NCBI RefSeq assembly: GCF_023373525.1
Contig: NZ_CP097218.1
Coordinates: 1 to 64,000, forward strand
DNA from: Brachybacterium kimchii
GTDB taxonomy: Bacteria > Actinomycetota > Actinomycetes > Actinomycetales > Dermabacteraceae
Direction of reading: 5' to 3'
DNA length: 64,000 bases
Every line of letters begins with the position of its first letter. The first letter of the stretch is position 1. Below the pieces are notes generated by a model. That model saw only the letters and a list, made by a program, of their open reading frames with translations. It was not told the origin of the DNA and searched no databases. This document shows positions 38,161-47,577 of the stretch, in pieces. Both the position numbers and the translations under genes were made by a program.

Positions 38161-40377
38161 TCAGCGCCGGGCGCTCTTGGGCGCCTGCTTGTCCCGGGCC
38201 TTCTTCTCGGCCTTCTCCTTCGCGCGCAGCGCCTTCTCGCTCACCGGCGCATCGGCCGACGCGCGCTGCGCGCGGAAGAAGGCCGCCGCCTCGTCCTGGC
38301 GCTCCTGCTCCGCGCCCAGCGCGATGGGGGCGCGCACGTGGCCGGGTCGCACGTCGAAGGCGTCGACGAGGTCCAGCGCGTGCGGGCGCAGGCGCCACAG
38401 CAGACGCTTGATGTCCGCCGAGACCTGCCGGCCGCGCTGGGCGGAGAGCTGGCCGTTCAGCAGGTACCAGGCCAGATCGTCCTGCAGGAGGGAGAGGCCG
38501 AACAGGTCGCGCACGTCGGTGAGGACCTCTCGCGATCCCTCGTCCTCGACGGACTCGATGCCCGCGGTGAAGGCGCGCCAGCGCACGAGGTCCGCGTGGG
38601 CGCGCGCCGCGTCGAGCATCTCGACCTGGTGCTTGTTCACGAGTGCAGCGGCGTCGGCCGGCGCCATCCGCGCGCCCGCGCGCAGGGCGAGCGCGACCTC
38701 CTCGACCTTCACGCGTGCGCGCTCGGCCAGCAGGTGCTCCTGGACGTCCGCCTGCCGCAGCGTCTCGGAGGACCTCCGTGCGTTGCCCGCGTCCGAGGCG
38801 GTCTGCACGAGGCGCCCCCAGGGGGTGTGGCGGTGGGCGAGGACGTCGGCCCGCTGCGCGATGAAGCGGCCGATCCCGGCGCGGTCGATGCTGCGCAGCT
38901 CGCTCGTGTAATCGGCGAGCAGGCGCTTGGCGACCAGCTGCAGCAGCACCGTGTTGTCGCCCTCGAAGGTCGCGTACACGTCGAGGTCCTGGTGGAGCCC
39001 CACCAGCTGGTTCTCGGCCATGAAGCCCTGCCCGCCGCACGCCTCGCGGCACTCCTGGATGGTGTCCAGGGCGAGCCTCGTGGAGGTCGGCTTGAGGGCG
39101 GCCGCGAGGGTCTCCAGGTCCTCGCGCCCCTCGGGGGTGTCCCCGCGGCCCGAGAAGACGTCGTCGAAGGCCTGCAGCAGCTGCTCGTGGGCGAAGGCCC
39201 CCGCGTAGGTCGCGGCGAGCTTGGGGAGCAGCCGCGCGAGGTGGCTCTGGTAGTCCAGCAGCACCGTCTCCTGGGTGGGCGAGGCGGCCGTGAACTGCCG
39301 ACGCTGGGAGGCGTAGGTCAGCGCGATCGTGAGCGCGAGCTGGCTCGCCCGGTTCGCCGAGCCGTCGAGGGAGACCCTGCCCTGGACGAGCGTGCCGAGC
39401 ATCGTGAAGAAGCGCCGGCCGGGCGACTCGATGGGGGAGGAGTAGGTGCCGTCGGCCGCGACGTCCCCGTAGCGGTTCAGCAGGTTCGTGCGGGGCACGC
39501 GGACGTGGTCGAAGGCGAGGCGGCCGTTGTCGATGCCGTTGAGGCCGCCCTTCTCGCCGTCGTCCTCGCTGCGCACGCCGGGGAGCATCTCGCCCTTCTC
39601 GTCGCGCACGGGCACGTAGAAGCAGTGCACCCCGTGGTCGACGCCGCGGGTGATCAGGCGCGCGAACACGGTCGCGGCCCGCGCGTTGACCGCCGCGTTG
39701 CCGAGGTAGTCCTTGGTGGCGGCGCGGAAGGGCGTGTGGATCACCCATTCCCCGTCGTCCCCGCCCTCGGGGTCGAAGGTCGCGGTGGTCCCCAGCGACT
39801 GCACGTCCGAGCCGTGGCCGATCTCCGTCATCGCGAACGCGCCGGGGATCTCCAGGCTCATGGCGTCGGGCACCCAGCGTCGCTGCTGGTCCTCGTCGCC
39901 GAGCTGGACGATCGCCGAGGTGAACAGGCCCCACTGCACGCCGGCCTTGATCTGCAGGGACGGGTCGGCGACGACGAGCTCCTCGAAGCCCGCGACGTTC
40001 GCCCCGTTGTCGTTGGGGCCGCCCAGGTGCTCGGGGAGCATGGGCAGCGAGACCTGCTCCTCGGCGAGGGTCCGCAGCTGCCCGAACACGCGGTCACGGT
40101 GCTCGGCGACGCTCGCATCCAGCGGCCGGTGCATCTCCGGGCGCGCCGCCCGCTCGCGGGCCTCGAGGCGCGTCTCCGCCCACTTCCCGAGCAGGGCCCG
40201 GGTCACGGCGTCGACGTCGAGGCGCGGGTCGCCCTCGCGGGGGACCGGGATCGGCCCCGTCGGCGTGGTGGACCGCGTCGCCGCGCGGCCCGGCGTCGGG
40301 CCGGCGGTCGAGCCCGGGGCCTGGTCCTGGGTGGGGTCCGTGGGGTTCTGAGCGTGGTTCTGGGTCGAGGTGGTCAT
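38161..40377 (-). CDS. acyl-CoA oxidase/dehydrogenase family protein
   Basis: FAD enzyme for the first step of fatty-acid beta-oxidation, 738 aa. [20 protein letters not shown] is the central flavin/substrate motif. [11 protein letters not shown] and [20 protein letters not shown] match the acyl-CoA oxidase branch, where the Glu of TFEG(E/D)NTV is the catalytic base, rather than the shorter dehydrogenases. Hydrogen peroxide production is expected if it is a true oxidase. A Lys/Ala-rich basic tail ends the protein. The ATG overlaps the TetR stop (ATGA), so regulator and enzyme are coupled. Confidence 0.85.
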   Translation of the reverse strand: MTTSTQNHAQNPTDPTQDQAPGSTAGPTPGRAATRSTTPTGPIPVPREGDPRLDVDAVTRALLGKWAETRLEARERAARPEMHRPLDASVAEHRDRVFGQLRTLAEEQVSLPMLPEHLGGPNDNGANVAGFEELVVADPSLQIKAGVQWGLFTSAIVQLGDEDQQRRWVPDAMSLEIPGAFAMTEIGHGSDVQSLGTTATFDPEGGDDGEWVIHTPFRAATKDYLGNAAVNARAATVFARLITRGVDHGVHCFYVPVRDEKGEMLPGVRSEDDGEKGGLNGIDNGRLAFDHVRVPRTNLLNRYGDVAADGTYSSPIESPGRRFFTMLGTLVQGRVSLDGSANRASQLALTIALTYASQRRQFTAASPTQETVLLDYQSHLARLLPKLAATYAGAFAHEQLLQAFDDVFSGRGDTPEGREDLETLAAALKPTSTRLALDTIQECREACGGQGFMAENQLVGLHQDLDVYATFEGDNTVLLQLVAKRLLADYTSELRSIDRAGIGRFIAQRADVLAHRHTPWGRLVQTASDAGNARRSSETLRQADVQEHLLAERARVKVEEVALALRAGARMAPADAAALVNKHQVEMLDAARAHADLVRWRAFTAGIESVEDEGSREVLTDVRDLFGLSLLQDDLAWYLLNGQLSAQRGRQVSADIKRLLWRLRPHALDLVDAFDVRPGHVRAPIALGAEQERQDEAAAFFRAQRASADAPVSEKALRAKEKAEKKARDKQAPKSARR

Positions 40378-41069
40378 CGCATGCCCTTCATCAGCCATGT
40401 CACGAGGTGGTCGGAGAGGTCGTCGGCGCTGGGACGGGAGTCGTCCTCGCCGCGCATCCAGCGGTCCACGGCGCGCTCGACGAAGCCGACGGCGCCGGCC
40501 GCCCAGATGCCGGGAGCGGGGTGGCCCGCGGGGAGCGCGGCGGCGGCGAGGCGCGTCGCGGAGTCCAGGAAATGGTTCAGCCCGTCGCTGGGCCGGGTGA
40601 CGAACGCGTAGACGTGCGGGGATCGCTGCGCGGTGTCGACGTAGGTGGAGATCATCGCCCGCAGATGGGCCTCGGGGGAGACGCCCCGCCCGCCCGCGCT
40701 CGCCGCGGTGCTCGCGAGCTCCCGCACCTCCTCGGTGAGGCGCTTCTGCATCGCGCTGAGGATGTGCAGGCCCAGCGCCCGCTGCAGATGGGCCTTGTCG
40801 GAGAAGTAGCGGTAGATGATGGACTTCGAGGTCCCCGAGGCCGACGCGATCTCCTCCATGGTCACGTCGGGCCCGCGCTCGTGGATGAGGTGGCGGGCGA
40901 CGTCGAGCAGGTCGGCGCGGCGCTGCTCGCGATGGCGCGCCCAGCGGGCCGTGCGCCCGTCGCTCTCCGCCGGGGCCGACGGGGAGTCGACCGACGGAGA
41001 GCCGGCCGACGGGGAGTCCGCGGCGGCCGGGGCCGTCGGGATCGTCGTGGCGGCGTCGGCCGCGTGCAT
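40374..41069 (-). CDS. TetR-family transcriptional regulator
   Basis: 231 aa from the ATG at 41069. An Ala/Pro/Ser-rich leader (about residues 8-40, with repeated SPSA-like units) precedes the DNA-binding domain RADLLDVARHLIHERG, whose helix-turn-helix is at about 70-90 (VTMEEIASASGTSKSIIYRY). It probably represses the oxidase gene, with which it overlaps, and the divergent thiolase operon, responding to acyl-CoA. An ATG at 41114 is an alternative start; neither has a strong ribosome binding site. Confidence 0.82.
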   Translation of the reverse strand: MHAADAATTIPTAPAAADSPSAGSPSVDSPSAPAESDGRTARWARHREQRRADLLDVARHLIHERGPDVTMEEIASASGTSKSIIYRYFSDKAHLQRALGLHILSAMQKRLTEEVRELASTAASAGGRGVSPEAHLRAMISTYVDTAQRSPHVYAFVTRPSDGLNHFLDSATRLAAAALPAGHPAPGIWAAGAVGFVERAVDRWMRGEDDSRPSADDLSDHLVTWLMKGMR

Positions 41070-41084
41070 CCTTGCGTTCACGAA

Positions 41085-41105
41085 ACCAAAGGTATCAAGT
41101 ACCGG
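41085..41105. promoter_or_regulatory. intergenic control region of the divergent beta-oxidation genes
   Basis: An AT-richer island in the gap between the TetR gene and the thiolase gene. It includes GGTA-TCAAG-TACC (partial dyad) and, on the minus strand, TTTACA-16-TGATAC as a possible promoter. Position suggests operator function; the dyad is weak. Confidence 0.3.
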
Positions 41106-41202
41106 CGGTTGCATGTAAAGTCTTCGTCGAGGCGCAGCGGGGCGGACCCTCGTCCGCCCGCGACAGCGCCGCTCCCGACTCGCAGACCCGAAGAGGTGTC
41201 CC

Positions 41203-42570
41203 GTGACCGACGCTCCCGCGTCCCCGACCGACTCCACCCGCACCGACCCCGGCACCGCCGGGTCCCCGCGCGACGCCGTGGTCCTCGGCGGCAACCGCCT
41301 GCCCTTCGCCCGCTCCGGCGGCGCCTACGCGGGCGTCTCCGAGCAGGACATGCTCACCGCCGCGCTCGACGGGCTCGTCGCCCGCTTCGGCCTCCAGGGC
41401 GCGCAGCTCGGCGAGGTCGCCGGCGGCGCCGTGCTCAAGCTCGCCGGGGACCTCAACCTCACGCGCGAGTGCGTGCTGGGCACGCCGCTCGACGCGCGCA
41501 CCCCCGCCGTCGACATGTCGAAGGCGTGCGCGACGGGCCTGGAGACGGTGATGCACGTGAGCAACCGGATCCGGCTCGGACAGATCGACGTGGGCGTGGC
41601 CTGCGGCGTCGACTCCGCGTCCGACGCGCCCATCGAGGTCTCGGTGCGCCTGCGCCGCCTGCTGCACCGCCTCAGCCGCGCCCGCACGCCCATGCAGCGC
41701 GCGAAGACCCTGGCGGCGCTGCGCCCCGGCGATCTCGCGCCGCTGCCTCCGCGCAACGCCGAGCCGCGCACCGGCATGTCGATGGGCGAGCACCAGGCCA
41801 TCACCACCTCGCAGTGGGGCATCACCCGCGAGGCGCAGGACGAGCTCGCGCTCGCCAGCCATCGGAACCTCGCCGCCGCGTACCAGGCGGGGCTGCTCGA
41901 CGACCTGGTCACGGGCTACCGCGGACTGGGACGCGACGAGAACCTGCGCCCCGACTCCTCGATGGAGAAGCTCGCGAAGCTGAAGCCCGTCTTCGGCACC
42001 TCGAACCCCGCCGTGGCCGAGCCGACGATGACCGCCGGCAACTCCACGCCCCTGTCCGACGGCGCCTCGAGCGTGCTGGTCTCCAGCCGCGAATGGGCGG
42101 CCGAGCACGGGCACACGCCGCTGGCGCGGATCGTCGACACGCGCGCCGCCGCCGTCGACTACGTGCACGGCGACGAGGGCCTGCTCATGGCCCCCGCCTA
42201 TGCCGTCCCCGCCCTGCTCGACGCGCACGGTCTGGGCCTCGACGACCTCGACCTGATCGAGATCCACGAGGCCTTCGCCTCGACGGTCCTGACCACCCTC
42301 GCCGCCTGGGAGTCCGAGGAGTTCGGGCGCGAGCGCCTCGGCCGCGACGGCGCCTACGGCACCGTGGACCGCAGCCGGCTGAACATCGCCGGATCCTCCC
42401 TCGCCGCCGGCCACCCCTTCGCCGCGACCGGCGGCCGCATCATCGCGACCCTCGCGAAGCTCCTGCACGCCCGCGCCCGCGAGAAGGGCGCCGTCCAGCG
42501 GGGCCTCGTCTCCGTGTGCGCCGCCGGCGGGCAGGGGACCGTGGTCCTGCTCGAGTCCGACGGCGAGTGA
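41203..42570 (+). CDS. thiolase (acetyl-CoA acyltransferase, FadA2-like)
   Basis: Cleaves 3-ketoacyl-CoA with CoA to acetyl-CoA and a shortened acyl-CoA; 455 aa. The nucleophile is Cys109 in VDMSKACATGLE. The His of GSSLAAGHPFAATGG and the C-terminal Cys of SVCAAGGQG complete the active site. About 25 N-terminal residues are low-complexity. It starts the plus-strand operon thiolase-fabG-maoC and is divergent from TetR/oxidase, an arrangement resembling fadA2-fabG4-htdX with fadE5 in mycobacteria. Confidence 0.9.
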   Translation: MTDAPASPTDSTRTDPGTAGSPRDAVVLGGNRLPFARSGGAYAGVSEQDMLTAALDGLVARFGLQGAQLGEVAGGAVLKLAGDLNLTRECVLGTPLDARTPAVDMSKACATGLETVMHVSNRIRLGQIDVGVACGVDSASDAPIEVSVRLRRLLHRLSRARTPMQRAKTLAALRPGDLAPLPPRNAEPRTGMSMGEHQAITTSQWGITREAQDELALASHRNLAAAYQAGLLDDLVTGYRGLGRDENLRPDSSMEKLAKLKPVFGTSNPAVAEPTMTAGNSTPLSDGASSVLVSSREWAAEHGHTPLARIVDTRAAAVDYVHGDEGLLMAPAYAVPALLDAHGLGLDDLDLIEIHEAFASTVLTTLAAWESEEFGRERLGRDGAYGTVDRSRLNIAGSSLAAGHPFAATGGRIIATLAKLLHARAREKGAVQRGLVSVCAAGGQGTVVLLESDGE

Positions 42571-42598
42571 CCCGCCCCGCACAGAGAGGAGAGCGTCG

Positions 42599-43939
42599 AT
42601 GACCGACGCCTACACCCGATTCACCCGCTCCCCCCTGGGGCGACCGCTCGTCAAGCGGACGGGCCTGCCGAACCCGCCGCGCCTCCCGCGCCACGCCGAT
42701 CGACCGCAGCCGGTCCTCGGTCCCGTCGTCGTCCTCGGCGCCTCGCCCGGGGCCGACGAGGTCGCGGCTCTGCTCCTGGACTGGGGCGCCGACGTGCGTC
42801 GACGCTTCGAGGAGACCTCGACCGTCGGCTCCGTGGTCGTGGTGCTCGACGACCTGGCGAAGCCCGCCGACCTCGGCACGACCGTGCTGCCCCTGGCGGG
42901 CGCCATGCGCTCTCTGCTGCCCGGCTCGCGGGTGGTGACGATCTCGCGCCCGCCGACGGGCGAGGACCTCGCCCGGGATGCCGTGCGCGGCGGCGTCGAG
43001 GGGTTCGTGCGCACGCTCGGCCACGAGATGCGCAAGGGCGGCACCGCGAACGGCATCCAGGTCGCCGACGGGGTGCCGCTGACGGCCCCCGGAGTGGTGA
43101 GCACCCTGCGCTTCCTGCTCTCGGCCCGCAGCGCCTTCGTCGACGGGCAGATCGTCGGCGTCGCGCGCCAGGACGGCGCCCTCCCGGAGGACTGGGAACG
43201 ACCCCTCGCGGGACGCACCGCGCTGGTCACCGGGGCCGCGCGCGGCATCGGCGCGGCCATCTCCCGCACCCTCGCCGGACTCGGCGCCGAGCTCGTGCTC
43301 CTGGACGTGCCCGCCTCCGGCAGCGAGCTGAGCGGTGTCGCGAACGAGCTGCGCGCGACCCCGCTGCAGCTCGACGTGACCTCGGCGCAGGCCGGCGACC
43401 GCGTCATCGCCTTCCTGCGCGAGCGCGGCATCGTGCTCGACGTGCTCGTGCTCAACGCGGGCATCACCCGCGACAAGATGTTCGCGAACATGACGGCGGA
43501 CCGCTGGGACGCCGTGATCGCCGTCAACATCTCGAGCCAGATCGCCCTCGCCGAGGCGCTGCTGTCCAGCGACGAGCCCGTCGTCGGGTCCGATCTCCGG
43601 GTCGTCTCGCTGGCCTCGACGAGCGGCATCGCGGGCAATCGCGGACAGGCGAACTACGCGACCTCGAAGGCCGGCGTGATGGCCTTCGTCGACGCCCTCG
43701 CGCGCCGGCTCGGCGAGCGCGGGACCGCGAACGCCGTCGCGCCGGGCTTCATCGAGACCGACATGACCGCGAAGATCCCGCCGCTGCAGCGCGAGATCGC
43801 CCGGCGTGCGAACTCGCTGCAGCAGGGCGGCCTCCCGCTCGACGTGGCCGAGACCATCGGCTTCCTCGCCTCGCCCGGCGCGGGCGGCGTGCGCGGGCAG
43901 ACCGTGCGCGTGTGCGGCCAGAACCTGGTGGGCCGATGA
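42599..43939 (+). CDS. fabG: high-molecular-weight FabG4-like 3-oxoacyl reductase / 3-hydroxyacyl-CoA dehydrogenase
   Basis: 446-aa short-chain dehydrogenase of two Rossmann-like halves. The N-terminal half (about 1-200) lacks a clear catalytic set, as in mycobacterial FabG4. The C-terminal half binds NAD(H) through TGAARGIG (211-218) and has NAG, the catalytic Ser340, Tyr353 and Lys357 (NYATSKAG). In this operon it most likely oxidises 3-hydroxyacyl-CoA during beta-oxidation. AGAGAGGAGAG precedes the ATG. The stop overlaps the maoC ATG by 4 nt. Confidence 0.88.
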   Translation: MTDAYTRFTRSPLGRPLVKRTGLPNPPRLPRHADRPQPVLGPVVVLGASPGADEVAALLLDWGADVRRRFEETSTVGSVVVVLDDLAKPADLGTTVLPLAGAMRSLLPGSRVVTISRPPTGEDLARDAVRGGVEGFVRTLGHEMRKGGTANGIQVADGVPLTAPGVVSTLRFLLSARSAFVDGQIVGVARQDGALPEDWERPLAGRTALVTGAARGIGAAISRTLAGLGAELVLLDVPASGSELSGVANELRATPLQLDVTSAQAGDRVIAFLRERGIVLDVLVLNAGITRDKMFANMTADRWDAVIAVNISSQIALAEALLSSDEPVVGSDLRVVSLASTSGIAGNRGQANYATSKAGVMAFVDALARRLGERGTANAVAPGFIETDMTAKIPPLQREIARRANSLQQGGLPLDVAETIGFLASPGAGGVRGQTVRVCGQNLVGR

Positions 43940-44961
43940 GCAGGGAGAACACCGAGAGCGCGGGGAGCGTCGAGCGCACGGGGAGCACCGGGAGCACCGC
44001 GCGGAAGGGAAAGGACGCCCTGCAGCAGGGGGAGAGGATCCGGGACCTCGCCGACGTCCCCTCGTTCCCCGCCGTCTACGCGGCGGCGCTGAGCCGTCGG
44101 CCCGGCGCCCGGCGCTCGCGCGAGCTGCCCGAGGTCGCCCACCGCGTGCGCCGCGTGCGGATCGATCCGGCGCGGGCCGCGGCCTTCGACCACCTGATGG
44201 GCGGAGCCGCGACCGACCTCGTCCACCCGGGCGTGCTCCACGTGCTCGCCTTCCCCGTGAGCCTCTCGCTGATGGCCCGCTCGGACTTCCCCGTGGGCCT
44301 GCTCGGGCTCGTGCACACCGAGAACCGCCTGCTGCAGCATCGGCCTGTGCGGGTCGGGGAGCTCGTGGACGTCGAGTGCCGCACCCGCGATCTGCGGCCC
44401 CACCGCAGGGGCCGCACCTTCGAGGCGGTGACGACGTTCCTCTCCGCGGACGGCGAGATCGTCGCGACCGACGTCTCGACGTACCTGGCCAAGGGCGGGG
44501 GCGAGGGCTCGGGATCCGGCGAGGGGGCGGGACCGGGGAGCCGGTCGGGATCGGGCGAGGGCTCCTCCGGCCGTTCGCGCCGCGACTTCGTCCCGCCGGC
44601 CCCGACGGGCCGCTGGCACCTGGATGCGGGCACGGGCCGCCGTTATGCGGAGGTCTCGGGCGACGCGAACCCGATCCACATGTCCGCGCTCTCGGCACGC
44701 GCCTTCGGGTTCCCCCGCGCGATCGCCCACGGGATGTTCACGGCCTCGCGCGCCTTCACCGAGTCGCGCCCCGACCTCACCCGACCCCTGCAGTGGGACG
44801 TGCGCTTCGAGGCGCCCGTGACGCTGCCCGGCACCGTGCTCGTGCGCTACGAGGACGACGAGGACGGCACCACCCGCTGCGTGGGCTGGAAGTCGGCGCG
44901 CAGCGGGAAGCCCGCCCGTCGGCACTTCACCCTCGAGGTGAGCCCGGCCGACCGCGGGTGA
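43936..44961 (+). CDS. MaoC-like (R)-enoyl-CoA hydratase (double hotdog, HtdX-like)
   Basis: Hydrates 2-enoyl-CoA; 341 aa. The C-terminal hotdog carries the catalytic Asp/His of YAEVSGDANPIHMSALSARA and the following AIAHGMFTASRAF. The N-terminal hotdog (about 30-180) lacks this motif. The halves are joined by a Gly/Ser/Glu linker of about 30 residues (near 178-210). With the oxidase, FabG-like reductase and thiolase it completes a beta-oxidation spiral. It overlaps fabG (ATGA). Confidence 0.87.
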   Translation: MSRENTESAGSVERTGSTGSTARKGKDALQQGERIRDLADVPSFPAVYAAALSRRPGARRSRELPEVAHRVRRVRIDPARAAAFDHLMGGAATDLVHPGVLHVLAFPVSLSLMARSDFPVGLLGLVHTENRLLQHRPVRVGELVDVECRTRDLRPHRRGRTFEAVTTFLSADGEIVATDVSTYLAKGGGEGSGSGEGAGPGSRSGSGEGSSGRSRRDFVPPAPTGRWHLDAGTGRRYAEVSGDANPIHMSALSARAFGFPRAIAHGMFTASRAFTESRPDLTRPLQWDVRFEAPVTLPGTVLVRYEDDEDGTTRCVGWKSARSGKPARRHFTLEVSPADRG

Positions 44962-45035
44962 GTGCCTGAGCACCTCCGGCCGGCGGTCGGGCCGCGGGAG
45001 TGGACCGGGGTGCATCGAGGCGACAGACTGACCGG

Positions 45036-46328
45036 ATGGACTCCACCTCTCCCGCACCTGCTGCATCGCCTGCCCCCGGCGACGACCGCGCCGACCAGAC
45101 CGATCGCGTCATCCTCGAGAGCGCCCGTGCGGAGCTGGGACCGCTCGACCGCGGCGACCTGGTGATCCTGGACGACGCCACCGGCGCGCTGACCTCCGCC
45201 GCCCTGGAGGAGGTCGCGAGCGGCCCCTCCCGGGTCCTCGTGCACGAGGCCTCCGCACAGCGGGCGCTCGCGCTCGCCGAGGCGCACGCGGAAGCGCGCA
45301 GGGAGGGGCGGCTCGTGATCGCGGGACTCGACGGCACTCCCGAGGACATCGGCGGGCTGCTCGAGGGGAGCACCCCGCAGGTTGCCCTGGCGCGACTGCC
45401 CAAGGCGCTCGCCGCCCTGGACCATCGCGCGCACGCGCTCGCCCGCGCCGGAGTGCCCGCCCTCGTCGCGGGAGGGCGCGTCAAGCACATGACGCGCACC
45501 CAGAACGACGTCCTGGCCGGCGCGTTCGACGAGGTCCACGCGACGCGCGGGATCGGCAAGTCCCGGGCTCTGGTCGCTCGTGCTCCGCGCGCCGAGGGAC
45601 GGTCGGCGCCCGTCCACGAGGGCGGCGCCGACGTCCTCGTCCGCGGCGAGCAGGTCCGGGTCCCGCTGCGCGGCATCGGCGGGGTGTTCGGGGGAGCGTC
45701 GGCCGACGCGGGCAGCCTGCTGCTGCTCGACGCCCTCGATCGCGCGGTGCTCGCGGGCGAGGTCGCCGGGGCGGCGGCCGCGGAGGGCGCGGGAGACGCG
45801 CCGGGAACGCGGGGCACGGCAGACATGTCGGGCGCTGTCGGCGGCGGTGCTCTCGCCGCCGTGGATCTGGGCTGCGGCAACGGGCTGCTGACCGCCTACC
45901 TGCGGCGTGCGTTCCCCGAGGCGCGAGTCCTCGCGACCGACGACGACCTCGACGCCGTCGCCTCCACGCGCGCGACGCTCGATGCGGATGCGGATGCGGA
46001 CGCGGGTGCGGCCGGCGATGAAGGCGCAGGCGAAGAGGCAGGGCCTGCTGTGCGCGTGCTCTGGGAGTCCTCGCTCGCGGGCCAGGCGGCGGGCAGCGCG
46101 GACCTCGTGCTGCTGAACCCGCCGTTCCACGACGGCACCGCCGTGGACGCGACGCTCGTGCACGGTCTGCTCGACGCCGTGGCCCGCGTGCTGCGTCCCG
46201 GCGGCGAGCTGTGGTTCGTCCACAACTCCCATCTGCGCTACCGCAGCGAGCTCGAGCATCGCGTCGGCCCCGTCCGCCAGCGCGCTCGGGACCGGCGTTT
46301 CACCGTGCTGCAGTCCACGCGGGGCTGA
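45036..46328 (+). CDS. RlmG/RsmC-like rRNA guanine-N2 methyltransferase
   Basis: Class I SAM-dependent methyltransferase, 430 aa. The N-terminal half resembles the inactive domain of RsmC/RlmG and contains GGRVKHMTRTQNDVLAGAF. The C-terminal half has the SAM motif VDLGCGNGLLTAYLRR and the catalytic NPPFHDGTAV, followed by FVHNSHLRYRSEL. The target (16S G1207 or 23S G1835) cannot be fixed from sequence. Two Ala/Asp/Glu-rich inserts (about 240-265 and 315-340) are unlike the enterobacterial enzymes. The ATG at 45036 is preferred over a GTG 12 codons upstream. Confidence 0.8.
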   Translation: MDSTSPAPAASPAPGDDRADQTDRVILESARAELGPLDRGDLVILDDATGALTSAALEEVASGPSRVLVHEASAQRALALAEAHAEARREGRLVIAGLDGTPEDIGGLLEGSTPQVALARLPKALAALDHRAHALARAGVPALVAGGRVKHMTRTQNDVLAGAFDEVHATRGIGKSRALVARAPRAEGRSAPVHEGGADVLVRGEQVRVPLRGIGGVFGGASADAGSLLLLDALDRAVLAGEVAGAAAAEGAGDAPGTRGTADMSGAVGGGALAAVDLGCGNGLLTAYLRRAFPEARVLATDDDLDAVASTRATLDADADADAGAAGDEGAGEEAGPAVRVLWESSLAGQAAGSADLVLLNPPFHDGTAVDATLVHGLLDAVARVLRPGGELWFVHNSHLRYRSELEHRVGPVRQRARDRRFTVLQSTRG

Positions 46329-46402
46329 GTGGACCTGCGGGGCTGAGCAGAGCGCGGGCGAGACGGCGCGGCTGAACGGAGCACGGGGAGGACCGGCGCA
46401 GT

Positions 46403-47365
46403 TCAGGCGCCGAAGCGCGCCCGGAGCACCGCCAGCAGGTGCGCGACGAAGCAGTCCGCGTCGACCTCGGTCATCACGTCGACGTTCGGCTCCCTGCCCC
46501 AGCGGCCCAGCCAGTCGCCGACGGTCTGGCCCCGGGTCAGCGTGCCCTCGAGCTCGACGTCGACGGCGAGCGGAGCCGTCCTCGCGAGCTCCGGCACGAG
46601 GGCGTGCGCCGCGACCAGCGGGTCGTGCACGTGCGCCATCCAGCCGAAGCCGTCGGCCTCGTGGAACTCGAAGTACCAGCGCAGCGCCTCGGCGAGGGCC
46701 GCGATCACCGGATGATCGGAGATCGCCCGCAGGGCGTCGAGGGTCTCCTGCGTGAAGCGCACCGACTCGGTCGCGTCGAGCGGCGCGAGCACGGGTCTCC
46801 GGGGCGCCGAGGAGAAGGCCGCGAGCACCCGCTGGGCGGCCTCGGGGTCCACGGCGATGTTCCACTCGGTGGTGGGCAGGGTGTTGCCGCGATGGTTGAT
46901 CGCACCGCCCATGATGTGCAGGCGCGAGAGCAGCTGCGGCAGCTCGGGCTCGATCTCGAGGGCGAGCGCGAGGTTCGTGTGCGGGCCGAGGACCAGGCCG
47001 ACGAGCGCTCCGGGACGCGCGCGTGCCGCGTCGACCCAGAGCTGCGCGCCGCTGCGGGGATCGGCCGAGCGGGTCGTCGCGGGCAGCTGCGCGTGGCCCA
47101 TGCCGGTGGGGCCGTGGGTGTCCTCGGCCGTCATCAGCTCCTGCACGAGCGGTGCGTCGGCCCCGCGGGCCACCGGGGCATCGAGCCCGAGCATGTCGGC
47201 GAGCGCGAGATTGTTGTCGAGCACGTGCTCCGTGGTCACGTTCCCCGCCGTCGAGACGATGCCCGCGAACTCGACCTCCGGCCTGCTGGCCAGGTACGTC
47301 AGGGCGATGGCGTCGTCGATGCCGGTGTCGCAGTCGAGCAGGAGCGGGATGCGCGGGGAGGTCAC
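46403..47365 (-). CDS. inosine-uridine preferring nucleoside hydrolase
   Basis: Hydrolyses ribonucleosides to base and ribose; 320 aa. The calcium-binding signature DCDTGIDDAIAL gives Asp11, Asp13, Asp17 and Asp18. The start is the GTG of MTSPRIPLLLDCD; the upstream frame is not conserved. No ribosome binding site is seen, and TACGAT sits about 6 nt upstream, so the mRNA may be leaderless. It could supply ribose to the kinase at 32268-33164, although the two are far apart. Confidence 0.87.
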   Translation of the reverse strand: MTSPRIPLLLDCDTGIDDAIALTYLASRPEVEFAGIVSTAGNVTTEHVLDNNLALADMLGLDAPVARGADAPLVQELMTAEDTHGPTGMGHAQLPATTRSADPRSGAQLWVDAARARPGALVGLVLGPHTNLALALEIEPELPQLLSRLHIMGGAINHRGNTLPTTEWNIAVDPEAAQRVLAAFSSAPRRPVLAPLDATESVRFTQETLDALRAISDHPVIAALAEALRWYFEFHEADGFGWMAHVHDPLVAAHALVPELARTAPLAVDVELEGTLTRGQTVGDWLGRWGREPNVDVMTEVDADCFVAHLLAVLRARFGA

Positions 47366-47453
47366 CGGGTCATCGTACGGGCCGCCCCTCGGGGCCCCGG
47401 AACGGAGCCCCGAGGGGTGCGGAGACGGCACCCGCACAAGGGTCGGGTCTTCA

Positions 47454-47490
47454 GAAAGTACTTGACGAAATGGAAAGTACTTGATGTGAT
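47454..47490 (+). promoter_or_regulatory. promoter with two AAGTACTT operator boxes
   Basis: GAAAGTACTTGA occurs twice, at 47454-47465 and 47473-47484, 19 nt apart. Each contains the 8-bp palindrome AAGTACTT. The -35 TTGACG (47462-47467) overlaps the first box, the second lies in the 17-nt spacer, and TGTGAT (47485-47490) is a -10. A dimeric repressor bound here would block RNA polymerase; the winged-helix protein at 48096 is the obvious candidate. Confidence 0.65.
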
Positions 47491-47577
47491 GTGTGCATCG
47501 GCGGTCGAGAGGCCCCGAGCGATGACGCCGCAGCCCCGACCCAGGGCGCGGGAGGACCACGACGAGAGGAACCCGCC

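Noticed and set aside
40968-41040. Short GACGGGGAGTC-like repeats as a mobile-element end
   Set aside because: They only encode the Ser/Pro/Ala-rich leader of the TetR protein; no inverted ends or target duplication are visible.
41509-41545. Thiolase active site as inactive because CATG replaces the usual C(A/S)SG
   Set aside because: The nucleophilic Cys109, the later His and the C-terminal Cys are all in place; Thr for Ser next to the nucleophile is tolerated in thiolases.
42599-43200. N-terminal half of the FabG-like protein as a decayed or fused gene
   Set aside because: A degenerate first Rossmann domain is normal for FabG4-type high-molecular-weight reductases; there is no frameshift or stop.
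46320-46402. Repeated GCGGGGCTGAG units between convergent genes as a CRISPR-like or structural repeat
   Set aside because: Only two exact copies with irregular spacing; chance similarity in GC-rich sequence is enough to explain it.
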